This document shows positions 9,442-18,210 of a stretch of 64,000 bases of DNA, one piece after another (the stretch's first letter is position 1; each line of letters begins with the position of its first letter). The DNA lies in the NCBI RefSeq assembly GCF_036924715.1, contig NZ_JAZHSB010000001.1, positions 682,001-746,000 on the forward strand. Reading direction: 5' to 3'. Below the pieces are notes generated by a model that was not told the origin of the DNA, searched no databases, and worked only from the letters and a program-made list of their open reading frames with translations. The translations under genes were made by a program, and so were the position numbers. The DNA is from Bradyrhizobium sp. AZCC 1721. Its GTDB lineage: Bacteria; Pseudomonadota; Alphaproteobacteria; Rhizobiales; Xanthobacteraceae.

Positions 9442-12054
9442 TTGCCTCTTACCTTCGACACGCCCCTGCCGATCGACGCGGTGCTCGACGAACTCGGGCG
9501 TACGCTCGCGGCCAACAACGCGGCGGTGCTGGTGGCGCCTCCGGGGGCCGGCAAAACCACGCGGGTGCCGCTGGCGCTGCTCGATGCGCCCTGGCTGAAG
9601 GACAAGAAGGTCATCATGCTGGAGCCGCGGCGGATCGCGGCGCGGGCCAGCGCCGAACGAATGGCGCGGACGCTCGGCGAGCGGGCAGGAGAGACCGTCG
9701 GCTATCGCGTCCGCTTCGGCTCCAAGATCTCGCACGCGACCCGGATCGAGGTGGTCACCGAGGGAATCTTTTCACGCCAGATTCTCGATGATCCCGAGTT
9801 GAACGGCGTTGCTGCCGTGCTGTTCGATGAATTTCACGAGCGTTCGCTCGACGCCGATCTGGGGCTCGCGCTCGCCCGCGATGCGCAGACCGGCCTGCGC
9901 GAGGACCTGCGCATCCTCGTGATGTCGGCGACACTCGACGGCGCAAGGGTCGGCAAGTTGCTCGGCGACGCGCCTGTCGTTGCCAGCGAAGGTCGCGCTT
10001 TTCCGGTGGAGACGCGCTATCTCGGCCGCAAGGCCGATGCGCCGATCGAGCGGCAGATGGCGGATGCGATCGCGACCGCGCTGCGTGCCGATCCCGGCTC
10101 GGTGCTGGCGTTTCTGCCGGGCGCTGCCGAAATCCGCCGGACGCAGAATTTTCTCGCCGAGCGGGTTCATGACGCGAGCGTCGAGATCGTGCCGCTGTTC
10201 GGCGCGCTGGAGGCCGCCGTGCAGGACCGCGCCATCGCGCCGGCACCGAAGGGGCAACGCAAAGTCGTGCTGGCGACTTCGATCGCCGAGACCTCGCTCA
10301 CCATCGAGGGCGTCCGCATCGTCGTCGATTCCGGCCTGGCGCGGGTGCCGCGTTACGAGCCCGATATAGGCCTGACGCGGCTGGAGACCGTGCGCGCCTC
10401 GCGCGCCGCGGTCGACCAGCGCCGCGGCCGCGCTGGCCGCACCGAGCCCGGCGTGTGCTACCGGCTGTGGGACGAGCCGCAGACGGCGTCGCTTGCCGCC
10501 TACACCCAGCCCGAAATTCTTTCGGCCGATCTATCCTCGCTGGTGCTCGATCTCGCGCAATGGGGCGTCCGCGATCCGGCGACGCTGGCGTTTCTCGATC
10601 TCCCGCCGGCGCCGGCGTTGAAGGAAGCGGGCAGCCTGCTTCTCGAACTCGGCGCTCTCGATGGCGACGGCCGCATCACCGCAGAGGGCAAGAGCCTGCG
10701 TGCGCTGGCGCTGCCGCCGCGGCTGGCGCGCATGATCGTGGATTCGCACCGGCTAGGCGCGGGCGAAGAGGCCGCCGAAATCGCCGCTGTTCTCACCGAG
10801 CGCGGCCTCGGCGGCGACAGCGTCGATCTCGATGTCAGGCTCGATCAGTTCCGCCGCGACCGCTCGCCGCGTGCTTCCAGCGCGCGTAGCCTCGCACAGC
10901 GCTGGGCCCAGCAGGTGGCGGCGACGGAGCGCGCCAACGAGTCGTCTCTCTCTTCTCCCTCCCTCCTTTCGGGGGAGGGCCGGGGAGAGGGGGCCACACG
11001 GGCAGTCTTTCCTGCGGCCACCCCCTTCCCCCGCCCCTCCCCGCAAGGGGGAGGGGAGCCCGGGCAGTCTCGCGTCCCTAACGCCGAACTTTCAACAGGC
11101 GTCATGCTCGCACTCGCCTTTCCCGATCGGGTCGCCCGCAACCGCGGCAACGGCAGTTTCGTGCTCGCCAACGGCCGTGGCGCCGCCGTCGAGCAAACCT
11201 CGTCGCTGGCGCGCGCGCCCTATATCGCGGTCGCCGAACTGACCGGCACCGCAGCCCAGGGACGCATTCTGCTGGCAGCACCGATCGCCCAAGGAGACAT
11301 TGAATCGCATTTCGCCGATCAGATCGAAAGCACCGAAGAGATTTCGTTCGATCGCGGCGCGATGGCGCTGCGTGCGCGCCGCAAGCGGACGCTGCACGCA
11401 ATCACGCTGTCGGAAGCGCCGATGGCGCTGTCGCCGTCGGCAGAGACCGCACGCATCTTCGCTGCGGGCTTGGTCGCCGCCGGACTCGATAAGCTGCCGT
11501 GGTCGAAATCCCTGAAGCAATGGCGCGACCGCGTGATGTTCCTGCGCAAGGCGGAAGGTGAGAGCTGGCCCGATCTGTCGGATGCTGCGCTGGCAGCCGA
11601 AGCCGAAAACTGGCTGGTGCCCGCGCTCTACGACAAGACCTCGCTGAAGGATTTTTTCCCCGGCGATCTCTCGGATGCGCTGATGACGCTGTTGCCATGG
11701 GAATTGCGCGCGCGGCTGGAGCGCGAGGCGCCGACGCATTTCGAGGCTCCGACCGGCACCATGCTCGCGATCGACTACGAGGCCGAGCAGGGCCCGACCA
11801 TCGCTGTGCGCCTGCAGGAACTGTTCGGGCTCAACACCCATCCTTCGATCGCCAAAGGCAAGGTGCCGCTGGTGCTCGAATTGCTGTCCCCGGCGCAACG
11901 CCCGGTGCAGGTGACGCGCGACCTTCCAGGCTTCTGGCGCGGCAGCTATGCCGCGGTGCGTTCCGACCTCCGCGGCCGCTATCCCCGCCACCCCTGGCCG
12001 GAAGACCCGGCCACCGCGCTGCCGACCCGCCGGGTCAAGCCGCGCGGGACGTGA
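9442..12054 (+). CDS. hrpB: ATP-dependent helicase HrpB, carrying a palindromic repeat in frame
   Basis: An 870-residue DEAH-type superfamily 2 helicase; its role in bacteria is poorly defined, probably RNA or ribonucleoprotein remodelling. Walker A is APPGAGKTTRVPLALL (about 32-47), motif II FDEFHERSLDADLG, motif III MSATLDG, then VLATSIAETSLTIEGVRIV and QRRGRAGRTEPGVCYRLW. The HrpB-specific C-terminal domain ends in LPTRRVKPRGT. The start is a TTG at 9442 preceded by GAGAGACA; no in-frame ATG or GTG lies just upstream. About 40 residues (roughly 502-541, Ser/Pro/Gly-rich) are encoded by a palindromic intergenic repeat, in a region between domains. Confidence 0.93.
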   Translation: MPLTFDTPLPIDAVLDELGRTLAANNAAVLVAPPGAGKTTRVPLALLDAPWLKDKKVIMLEPRRIAARASAERMARTLGERAGETVGYRVRFGSKISHATRIEVVTEGIFSRQILDDPELNGVAAVLFDEFHERSLDADLGLALARDAQTGLREDLRILVMSATLDGARVGKLLGDAPVVASEGRAFPVETRYLGRKADAPIERQMADAIATALRADPGSVLAFLPGAAEIRRTQNFLAERVHDASVEIVPLFGALEAAVQDRAIAPAPKGQRKVVLATSIAETSLTIEGVRIVVDSGLARVPRYEPDIGLTRLETVRASRAAVDQRRGRAGRTEPGVCYRLWDEPQTASLAAYTQPEILSADLSSLVLDLAQWGVRDPATLAFLDLPPAPALKEAGSLLLELGALDGDGRITAEGKSLRALALPPRLARMIVDSHRLGAGEEAAEIAAVLTERGLGGDSVDLDVRLDQFRRDRSPRASSARSLAQRWAQQVAATERANESSLSSPSLLSGEGRGEGATRAVFPAATPFPRPSPQGGGEPGQSRVPNAELSTGVMLALAFPDRVARNRGNGSFVLANGRGAAVEQTSSLARAPYIAVAELTGTAAQGRILLAAPIAQGDIESHFADQIESTEEISFDRGAMALRARRKRTLHAITLSEAPMALSPSAETARIFAAGLVAAGLDKLPWSKSLKQWRDRVMFLRKAEGESWPDLSDAALAAEAENWLVPALYDKTSLKDFFPGDLSDALMTLLPWELRARLEREAPTHFEAPTGTMLAIDYEAEQGPTIAVRLQELFGLNTHPSIAKGKVPLVLELLSPAQRPVQVTRDLPGFWRGSYAAVRSDLRGRYPRHPWPEDPATALPTRRVKPRGT
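10948..11064. repeat. Palindromic repeat inside the hrpB coding sequence
   Basis: Two opposed hairpins, cctcctttcgggggagg and ccctccccgcaagggggagggg, separated by about 50 bp, match the style of the intergenic repeat at 1830-1979. The frame runs through without a stop, adding a low-complexity peptide between ERANE and NAELSTGVMLALAFP. Confidence 0.75.
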
Positions 12055-12066
12055 GGGGACCGATAC

Positions 12067-12085
12067 GCGCGGGTCAAGCCCGCGC
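12067..12085. terminator. Short GC hairpin after hrpB
   Basis: GCGCGGG and CCCGCGC (7 bp) flank a TCAAG loop, and atgacgattt follows. It lies 13 bases past the hrpB stop. It may be a weak terminator or a single repeat arm; there is no clean T-run. Confidence 0.4.
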
Positions 12086-12214
12086 ATGACGATTTCGCCC
12101 CATTAACGCTTCGCTCATCCTTTTCGTCAAAATGGCAGGCCCAGTCATCGCCGTTAGTCGCGGTTTCGCGGCTGGCGTGGTGATATCGGCGGTCTGGCAG
12201 TCGAGTGTGGCGTG

Positions 12215-12730
12215 ATGCGTAACCTGATGATCCTTGCCGCCGTCCTGGTCGGCCTCGGCACCTACATGGCGCAGATGGCAAACAAGATGTCGCCGGCCTC
12301 GGCCTCCGCCAGCACGTCGCCTCAAAAAGCTCCCGTGCAAACGGTCGCGCAAGCCTCCAGCCGCAGCCTCGACATTCGCCGCGATGCGCGCGGCCATTTC
12401 CAGGCTGACGGCCGCATCGACGGGCAGCGCATCAACTTCATGGTCGACACCGGCGCCTCGCTGGTGGCGCTGAACGAAAAGTCGGCGGCGCGGTTTGGCC
12501 TGCGTCCCTCGCGCAGCGACTACAACGCGACCGTCACCACGGCCAACGGCACCATCAAGGCCGCGCGTACGCGGCTTGCGATGATCGAACTCGGCGGCCT
12601 CGTGGTGCGCGACGTCGACGCCGTGGTGCTGCCTGACGAGGCGTTGTCCGAGAACCTGCTCGGCCTGTCGTTCCTGTCGAAGCTGAAGCGCTTCGAATAC
12701 GCCAACGGCAAGATGGTGCTGGAACAGTAG
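12215..12730 (+). CDS. Retropepsin-like aspartic protease, membrane-anchored (TIGR02281-type)
   Basis: A 171-residue protein with one N-terminal hydrophobic segment (about 3-20) acting as anchor or signal, then an Ala/Ser/Pro linker to about residue 55, then a single-lobe aspartic protease domain. The active-site motif is MVDTGASLVALN, and NLLGLSFLSKLKRFEY matches the second conserved region. Single-lobe enzymes of this clan work as dimers. A GTG codon directly precedes the ATG. The substrate is unknown, and no operon partner is evident. Confidence 0.82.
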   Translation: MRNLMILAAVLVGLGTYMAQMANKMSPASASASTSPQKAPVQTVAQASSRSLDIRRDARGHFQADGRIDGQRINFMVDTGASLVALNEKSAARFGLRPSRSDYNATVTTANGTIKAARTRLAMIELGGLVVRDVDAVVLPDEALSENLLGLSFLSKLKRFEYANGKMVLEQ

Positions 12731-12769
12731 AGCTTTCCACCCGGCCTGGCGGCATGCTATATTTTTCAG

Positions 12770-13066
12770 ATGAACAGTTACGAAGCCTTGGAGACCCTGC
12801 GACGCTCCGAACACGCCCTGCGCGGGCGGGGTGTGAAGCATGCTGCCTTGTTCGGGTCTGTGGCACGCGGCGAAAATCGTCCTGACAGCGATATCGATAT
12901 CATGATCGAATTCGATCCGGAGGCTCGTGTTACGGTCTTCGACTACGTGGATATCAAGGAATACATCGCGCAGCTTTTTGATCGGCCCGTGGACGTTGTG
13001 AACCGCGAAGGGCTCAAGCCTTATGTCCGCCCGGCGGCAATGGCCGACGCGATCTATGCCTTCTGA
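12770..13066 (+). CDS. MntA-type nucleotidyltransferase antitoxin
   Basis: A 98-residue minimal nucleotidyltransferase with GSVARGENRPDSDID, the GSx10DxD catalytic motif that binds metal and ATP. In MntA-HepT toxin-antitoxin pairs this enzyme adds AMP to a tyrosine of the HEPN RNase HepT and silences it. The reading frame is intact. The next gene starts inside its last codons (ATG at 13056, stop at 13064-13066), the usual overlap of these pairs, but that partner is internally deleted, so this looks like an orphaned antitoxin. Confidence 0.85.
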   Translation: MNSYEALETLRRSEHALRGRGVKHAALFGSVARGENRPDSDIDIMIEFDPEARVTVFDYVDIKEYIAQLFDRPVDVVNREGLKPYVRPAAMADAIYAF

Positions 13067-13214
13067 TCCTACGAACCGCGCGCTCCGCGATATCCTCCAT
13101 CACATCGATTTGGCGAAGAAAATGGCAGACGCCGGAAACGTCTATCGTCGCGACTACGAGGACGTTGCTGCCCAATTTGTCATCGAAGCAGAGATTCGGA
13201 GATCGGGCGCCTAA
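13056..13214 (+). pseudogene. HepT-like HEPN toxin, internally deleted remnant
   Basis: Only 52 residues remain of a family usually 110-120 long. The beginning (PTNRALRDILHHIDLAKK) fits the first HEPN helix, and the end (MADAGNVYRRDYEDVAAQFV) fits the C-terminal helix; the helices between are missing without loss of frame. The Rx4-6HxY RNase motif is not present: where family members read RHxY there is RRDY. The reading as a deletion derivative is inference from remembered family sequence. Confidence 0.65.
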
Positions 13215-13347
13215 GTCCGGTGGCGCCGTTTGCCGCAACTGCCAAATTCGCCGCAATTAGCCGCCACAAGGCGCCGGTCCCGCCTATCGCCGGGCCGGCG
13301 TATTCGCTATGGCTGCGGTTCCCTCGCTTTCATGACAAGGCTATCCC

Positions 13348-14847
13348 ATGTTCCCGAAGCCCAAATCCGTGCTGGTTCCGAATACCTATGACTTCGAATC
13401 CGGGCCGATGGTGAAGGCGACTGGTTTCCGCGAATACGACGCGCGCTGGCTGTTCGAGAAGGAAATCAATTTGATGGGTGTTCAGGCGCTGGGCATGGGG
13501 CTCGGTACGCTGATTGCGGAACTCGGCGTGAAACAGGAAATCGTCACCGGCCACGATTTCCGTGGCTATTCGGCTTCGATCAAATACGCGTTGATTTCCG
13601 GCCTGATGGCCGCGGGCTGCAAGGTGCACGACATCGGGCTCGCGGTGACGCCGATGGCCTATTTCGCGCAGTTCGATCTCGATGTGCCCTGCGTCGCCAT
13701 GGTCACCGCCTCGCACAACGACAATGGCTGGACCGGCGTCAAGATGGGCGCCAACCGCCCGCTCACCTTCGGCCCCGACGAGATGACGCGGCTGAAGGAG
13801 ATTGTGCTCAACGCCGATTTCTCGAACAGGGTCGGCGGCTCCTATCAATTCCACGAGAATTTTCCGGCGCGCTATATCGCCGATCTCACCAAGCGTCCGA
13901 AGCTGAAGCGCAAGCTGAAGGTTGTTGCCGCCTGCGGCAACGGCACTGCGGGCGCGTTCGCGCCGCAGGTTTTGGAGGCGATCGGCTGTGAAGTAATTCC
14001 GCTCGACACCGAGCTCGACCACACGTTTCCGAAATACAATCCGAATCCGGAAGACATGGAGATGCTGCACGCGATCCGCGACGCCGTGCTCAAGCACAAG
14101 GCCGATGTGGGCCTGGGCTTCGACGGGGACGGCGACCGCTGCGGTGTCGTCGACAACACCGGAGAGGAAATCTTCGCCGACAAGGTCGGCGTGATGCTGG
14201 CGCGCGACATGTCGGCTATCCACAAGGAAGCGCAGTTCGTGGTCGACGTGAAATCGACGGGATTGTTCGTCACGGATCCGGTGCTGCAAAAGCAGGGCGC
14301 AAAAACGGCCTACTGGAAGACCGGCCATTCCTACATGAAACGCCGCACCAACGAGATGGGCGCGCTGGCGGGATTCGAGAAATCTGGCCACTTCTTCTTC
14401 AACAAGCCGTTCGGCCGCGGCTATGACGACGGCCTGGTCTCGGCAGTTGCGATCTGCGAGATGCTCGATCGCGCACCTGACAAGTCGATGGCAGACCTGA
14501 AGAACGCGCTGCCGAAAACCTGGTCGTCGCCGACGATGTCGCCGCATTGCGCAGACGAAGTGAAATACCGCGTCGCCGACGCCGTGGTGAAGCACTTCGA
14601 AACGCTGCAGAAGAAGGGCGACAAGGTCGCCGGCCAGAAGATCCGCGATCTCGTCACAGTCAACGGCGTGCGCGTTACCGTGGAAGATGGAAGCTGGGGC
14701 CTGGTGCGGGCCTCATCGAACAAGCCGGAACTGGTTGTCGTGGTCGAGAGCCCGGTGAGTGAGGCGCGCATGCGCGACATGTTCGAAGCGATGGATTCCG
14801 TGCTGCGCACGCATCCGGAAGTGGGTGAGTATAACCAGAAGATTTGA
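13348..14847 (+). CDS. Phosphomannomutase/phosphoglucomutase
   Basis: A 499-residue alpha-D-phosphohexomutase moving phosphate between C6 and C1 of mannose or glucose, supplying GDP-mannose or UDP-glucose pathways. The four hallmark loops are present: phosphoserine loop VTASHNDNGWTGVK, metal loop FDGDGDRCGVV, sugar loop GFEKSGHFFF, and C-terminal phosphate loop RASSNKPELVVV. The Asn of SHN in the serine loop supports the mannomutase class (ManB/AlgC). It is a single gene between the MntA remnant and an lrp gene; sugar specificity cannot be fixed by eye. Confidence 0.92.
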   Translation: MFPKPKSVLVPNTYDFESGPMVKATGFREYDARWLFEKEINLMGVQALGMGLGTLIAELGVKQEIVTGHDFRGYSASIKYALISGLMAAGCKVHDIGLAVTPMAYFAQFDLDVPCVAMVTASHNDNGWTGVKMGANRPLTFGPDEMTRLKEIVLNADFSNRVGGSYQFHENFPARYIADLTKRPKLKRKLKVVAACGNGTAGAFAPQVLEAIGCEVIPLDTELDHTFPKYNPNPEDMEMLHAIRDAVLKHKADVGLGFDGDGDRCGVVDNTGEEIFADKVGVMLARDMSAIHKEAQFVVDVKSTGLFVTDPVLQKQGAKTAYWKTGHSYMKRRTNEMGALAGFEKSGHFFFNKPFGRGYDDGLVSAVAICEMLDRAPDKSMADLKNALPKTWSSPTMSPHCADEVKYRVADAVVKHFETLQKKGDKVAGQKIRDLVTVNGVRVTVEDGSWGLVRASSNKPELVVVVESPVSEARMRDMFEAMDSVLRTHPEVGEYNQKI

Positions 14848-14876
14848 GGGGGGCGCATTGCTGCCCCACTCTCGAT

Positions 14877-14975
14877 CGTCGTCCCCCGCGAAGGCGGGGG
14901 ACCCAGTACGCCGCGGCTTCTCGATCGAAAATGGGCGTCTCTGGAATACTGGGCGGTCAAGCCCGGCGATGACAG
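14877..14975. repeat. Palindromic repeat (cagtacgccg type)
   Basis: cgtcgtcccccgcgaaggcggggg with acccagtacgccgcggcttc, then the opposed half aatactgggcggtcaagcccggcgatgaca. It lies between convergent genes and could end both transcripts. Confidence 0.65.
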
Positions 14976-14995
14976 CTTCGCGAATGGCCATAACT

Positions 14996-15496
14996 CTACG
15001 CCGCCGGCACTGGCAGTGCGGTCACCGACTTGATCTTCTCCATCGCAAACCGAGAGGTGACGTTCTTCAGCGGCACTGCGCTGATCAGCTTTTTGTAGAA
15101 CACGTCATAGCTCGCCATATCGGCGACCACGACGCGCAGCATGTAATCGACGTCGCCGGCCATCCGGTAGAATTCCATCACCTCGGGCATGGCGCTGACG
15201 GCGTCGGCGAACTTTCGCAGCCAGGCCTCGGAATGGTCGGCGCTCTCGACCGAGACGAACACGGAAATGCCGAGCCCGATCTTGTTCTGGTCGACCAGCG
15301 CCACCCGGCGCAGGATCACGCCATCGGCCTCCAGCCGCTGGATCCGCTTCCAGCACGGCGTCGACGACAGCCCGACCCGGTCCCCAATCTCGGCAACCGA
15401 TAGCGAGGCGTCCTCCTGCAGCACGGTCAGGATCTTGCGGTCGATGGCATCCAGCCGGCGGCTGGCTTCAGGGAGCTGAACGGCTAGGTCAGTCAT
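14996..15496 (-). CDS. Lrp/AsnC family transcriptional regulator
   Basis: A 166-residue regulator: an N-terminal winged helix-turn-helix (DRKILTVLQEDASLSVAEIG, then STPCWKRIQRLEADGVI) and a C-terminal RAM ligand-binding domain with EVMEFYRMAGDVDYMLRVVV. Members sense amino acids and form octamers. The next gene to the left is convergent, and upstream lies a PfkB kinase gene on the same strand ending at 15563. A 7-bp-arm palindrome at 15536-15554 upstream is a possible binding site. Confidence 0.93.
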   Translation of the reverse strand: MTDLAVQLPEASRRLDAIDRKILTVLQEDASLSVAEIGDRVGLSSTPCWKRIQRLEADGVILRRVALVDQNKIGLGISVFVSVESADHSEAWLRKFADAVSAMPEVMEFYRMAGDVDYMLRVVVADMASYDVFYKKLISAVPLKNVTSRFAMEKIKSVTALPVPAA

Positions 15497-15535
15497 GAGA
15501 AGAATGTTCCATATGAAAGGTCTGATCCTCTCATA

Positions 15536-15554
15536 TATAGAAAATTCTTCTATA
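15536..15554. promoter_or_regulatory. Possible Lrp-type operator
   Basis: TATAGAA and TTCTATA flank AATTC, a perfect AT-rich dyad 40 bp upstream of the lrp start in otherwise GC-rich DNA. Lrp-family proteins often bind such sites and regulate themselves. This is inference from position and symmetry. Confidence 0.4.
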
Positions 15555-15562
15555 GCAAGCCG

Positions 15563-16540
15563 CTAGTGGTTGGTCGAGGTCTGGCCTGCGGCTTGGCCGT
15601 GAGTCAAAAACTCTTCAACTTCAGCACGTTGCGGGGCTGCGAAAGCTCCCCCGAAGCGGGTGCATTTCAACGCCGCCGCGGCGGAGGCAAATCGAAGCGC
15701 CTGCCGCAGTTCCTGCTTCTCGGTGATCGCGAGCGCAAACGCGCCGTGGAACACGTCGCCGGCGCCCAGGGTGTCTACCGTATGCACCGGGAAAGCCGGG
15801 GTTTCCTGGATACCGCCGTTCTCGTCGAGCCAGATCGTGCCCCTCGGGCCTCGGGTTCCCGCCAGAAACGAGGGGGTCAGCTTTGCAATTTTCTTCAGCG
15901 CCTGGGCATCGTCGCTAACATCTGCGGTCTCCTGCAGCGGCTCGCTCGAGAACACCAGATGCGTCGAGGCGTTCAACAGTCCCTCGCGCATCGACATCGC
16001 GCGATCGACGTCGACAATGACGGGAATGCCGCGCCGGACCGCCTCGGCGCAGAGTTCGGTGCAGAATTCCGCGCAGCGGCTCTCGGTGAGAATGGCGGCG
16101 CAATCGTCCAGCAGCGTGTCGAAGTCGGGCAACTTCACATGCCACAGGTTCGGATCGCGGAAGGTCACGATGGTGCGCTCGCCGGAAGGATCGATCATCA
16201 CCGCCGAGATCGGCGTCACCAGCCCCGGCATGTGGATGAGATGTTTTGTCTCGATGCCCTCATGCGCCATCTGCTCGAAGATGAAGCGGCTCGATGTTTC
16301 CTTGGCATCGCCCATCGGCCCGCAAATCGAGGCGCGGCCACCGAGCCGAACGATGCCGATCGCGCCATTGAGCGCGTTGCCGCCGCAGATTTCGTCGAAT
16401 GCGGTGGCGTTCTCCTTGGAACCGCGCCCGGGAACACCCGGAGTATGAAAAGTGAGGTCACGCACCGGCATGCCGATGCAGAGGACACGCGGAGGTATTT
16501 TCGGCGCCTTGTCCTGAAAGTTCATGCGTGAGTCCGTCAT
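15563..16540 (-). CDS. PfkB family carbohydrate kinase
   Basis: A 325-residue ribokinase-fold sugar kinase. The N-terminal substrate region has ENATAFDEICGGNALNGAIG; the C-terminal signature VDTLGAGDVFHGAFALAI holds the catalytic Asp and anion hole. Relatives phosphorylate ribose, fructose, KDG, sulfofructose and similar compounds; the sugar here cannot be named. A start five codons later (MNFQDKAP) is equally possible. The lrp gene follows on the same strand, 66 bp away, and nudC precedes it at 59 bp, so co-transcription is possible. Confidence 0.85.
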   Translation of the reverse strand: MTDSRMNFQDKAPKIPPRVLCIGMPVRDLTFHTPGVPGRGSKENATAFDEICGGNALNGAIGIVRLGGRASICGPMGDAKETSSRFIFEQMAHEGIETKHLIHMPGLVTPISAVMIDPSGERTIVTFRDPNLWHVKLPDFDTLLDDCAAILTESRCAEFCTELCAEAVRRGIPVIVDVDRAMSMREGLLNASTHLVFSSEPLQETADVSDDAQALKKIAKLTPSFLAGTRGPRGTIWLDENGGIQETPAFPVHTVDTLGAGDVFHGAFALAITEKQELRQALRFASAAAALKCTRFGGAFAAPQRAEVEEFLTHGQAAGQTSTNH

Positions 16541-16599
16541 GTCCGTTCAAAGTCCCGAGTTAATCGAGCAAGCAGGCGCCGGTTCCGTGCTACGCGCAG

Positions 16600-17538
16600 T
16601 TATCCCCGCGGATGCAACCATTGGCCGATCAAATGATGCGCGATCGCGAAGGGGTGCGCGGCAAACAGGCCGTCGGGGTGTTGGCGCTTGTGCATGAGAG
16701 CGACTTCGGCGCGATCGAACCAGCGCGCGTCCTCGAGCTCTGCGCGGTCCACTACGATCTCCTCGTTGAGCGCGCGCGCGGAACATCCGATCATTAGCGA
16801 TGACGGATAGGGCCACGGCTGCGTCATGTAGTAGCTCACGTCGGTGCAACGAATGCCGGATTCCTCGAAAATTTCCCGGCAGACCGCGTCCTCGATCGTC
16901 TCGGCCGCTTCGACGAAGCCGGCGAGGCACGACCACATTCCAGGCATAAACTGCTTCTGCCGGCCGAGCAGGCACCGATCACCGTGCGTAACCAGCATGA
17001 TTACGACCGGATCGGTGCGCGGAAAGTGTTCGGCCTTGCAACTCGGGCACTCGCGCTTCCAGCCGCCTTCCCTCATCGCGGTGCGGGTACCGCAATTGGC
17101 GCAATAGCCGTGGCGCTGATGCCAGGTCACCATCGATTTAGCCATAGCGATCGCGGAGAGTTGTTCCGGCGGCACGGTGCCCTGCATGGCCATGCCGCGC
17201 AGCTCGGTCACGGCGACGTCGTCGCGCGTCATCAGTTTTTCCACGGCGGCCGCCGAAATGCCCATGCCGAACACCGGCGCGCCGTCGCGCAGGCCCAGAA
17301 AGATGGTGCCGGGATTGGCGCCGAGCTTCACGGCTTCTTCGACGCCGAGCAGCACGCGCGGCCCATCCGCCTCCTGCTTCACCAGGAGCGAGTCGCGGTA
17401 GATCACATAGGCGCTGGCGTTGCGCTGGTTCTCCAGCGCGAACAATTTTTCGTCATTGGTGCGCAGATGCGCGGCGCGATCGAGAATATGGGTAACGAAA
17501 GCGGGCTTCCCCAGCGGATATTTGTCGAATGCGGACAT
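16600..17538 (-). CDS. nudC: NAD(+) diphosphatase NudC (NADH pyrophosphatase, NAD-decapping)
   Basis: A 312-residue Nudix hydrolase cleaving NAD(H) to NMN(H) and AMP, and removing NAD caps from RNA. The zinc ribbon YCANCGTRTAMREGGWKREC plus PSCKAEHFPR is at about 146-172. The Nudix box GFVEAAETIEDAVCREIFEE runs from about residue 207 and ends SGI. The NudC-specific signature appears as TQPWPYPSSLMIG. Length and motif order are normal. It starts five bases after the HIT gene, so the two are one transcription unit. Confidence 0.94.
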   Translation of the reverse strand: MSAFDKYPLGKPAFVTHILDRAAHLRTNDEKLFALENQRNASAYVIYRDSLLVKQEADGPRVLLGVEEAVKLGANPGTIFLGLRDGAPVFGMGISAAAVEKLMTRDDVAVTELRGMAMQGTVPPEQLSAIAMAKSMVTWHQRHGYCANCGTRTAMREGGWKRECPSCKAEHFPRTDPVVIMLVTHGDRCLLGRQKQFMPGMWSCLAGFVEAAETIEDAVCREIFEESGIRCTDVSYYMTQPWPYPSSLMIGCSARALNEEIVVDRAELEDARWFDRAEVALMHKRQHPDGLFAAHPFAIAHHLIGQWLHPRG

Positions 17539-17542
17539 CTAT

Positions 17543-17968
17543 TCAACCCAACCAGATCTTGCGGCGAAGCGCGTTGATGAAATTCTGGACTTCCTCGGCG
17601 TCGTGCGCCAACGGCGGCATCACGCCCCAGACCGGGCGCGGCCAGGCCGCATCGCTGGTGCGCCGCGCGATGACATGGACATGCAACTGCGGCACCAGAT
17701 TGCCGAGCGCCGCGACATTGAGCTTGTCGCATTTGGTGATCTCTTTGAGCGCCCGCGAAACCCGGGAGATTTCGGTCATCAACTGCGCCTGCTCGACATC
17801 GTCGAGGTCGATGATTTCCACCGCACCTGCCCGGCGCGGCACCAGCAGCAGCCACGGGTAATGCGCGTCCTTGATCACCAGCACCTTGCACAGCGGCAGG
17901 TCGCCGATGTCGATGGTGTCCTTTTTGAGCTGGGAATGCAGCGACCAGATGGAGGAATCAGAGGGCAT
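17543..17968 (-). CDS. HIT family hydrolase
   Basis: A 141-residue histidine-triad protein with the catalytic motif QLHVHVIARR (HxHxH-like) and an HIT-fold beta segment LCKVLVIKDAHYPWLLLVPR. Family members hydrolyse nucleoside phosphoramidates or dinucleotides. The stop lies 4 bp before the nudC start, so the two are probably translationally coupled; a shared role in nucleotide clean-up is reasonable but unproven. Confidence 0.9.
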   Translation of the reverse strand: MPSDSSIWSLHSQLKKDTIDIGDLPLCKVLVIKDAHYPWLLLVPRRAGAVEIIDLDDVEQAQLMTEISRVSRALKEITKCDKLNVAALGNLVPQLHVHVIARRTSDAAWPRPVWGVMPPLAHDAEEVQNFINALRRKIWLG

Positions 17969-18044
17969 TAGGGTTCCCGTGCCCGATGCATGTCGGGCCT
18001 AATAAGTGCCTTCTGTGAGCACTCCTATGGTTTCATACCAAGCT

Positions 18045-18145
18045 GTCATCATCCGCGAAAGCGGATGATCCAGTACGCCGTGGCCCTTCCGTTTTACTGT
18101 TAGGCTGCGGCGTACTGGATACCCCGCTTTCGCGGGGTATGACAG
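18045..18145. repeat. Palindromic repeat upstream of the SRP RNA gene
   Basis: gtcatcatccgcgaaagcgg with atgatccagtacgccg, then gcggcgtactggataccccg with ctttcgcggggtatgaca. A truncated repeat, cgcggagtattacagggaaa, follows at once, just before the ffs promoter. Confidence 0.7.
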
Positions 18146-18177
18146 GGAAACGCGGAGTATTACAGGGAAAGCCCCGC

Positions 18178-18206
18178 TTGCTTTCCGGTCCTTTTGGCCC
18201 CAAATA
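18178..18206 (+). promoter_or_regulatory. Possible sigma-70 promoter for the SRP RNA
   Basis: TTGCTT and CAAATA are 17 bp apart and end about 5-7 bases before the first paired base of the RNA. The position suits a stable-RNA promoter, but the -10 match is only partial. Confidence 0.4.
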
Positions 18207-18210
18207 GGGA

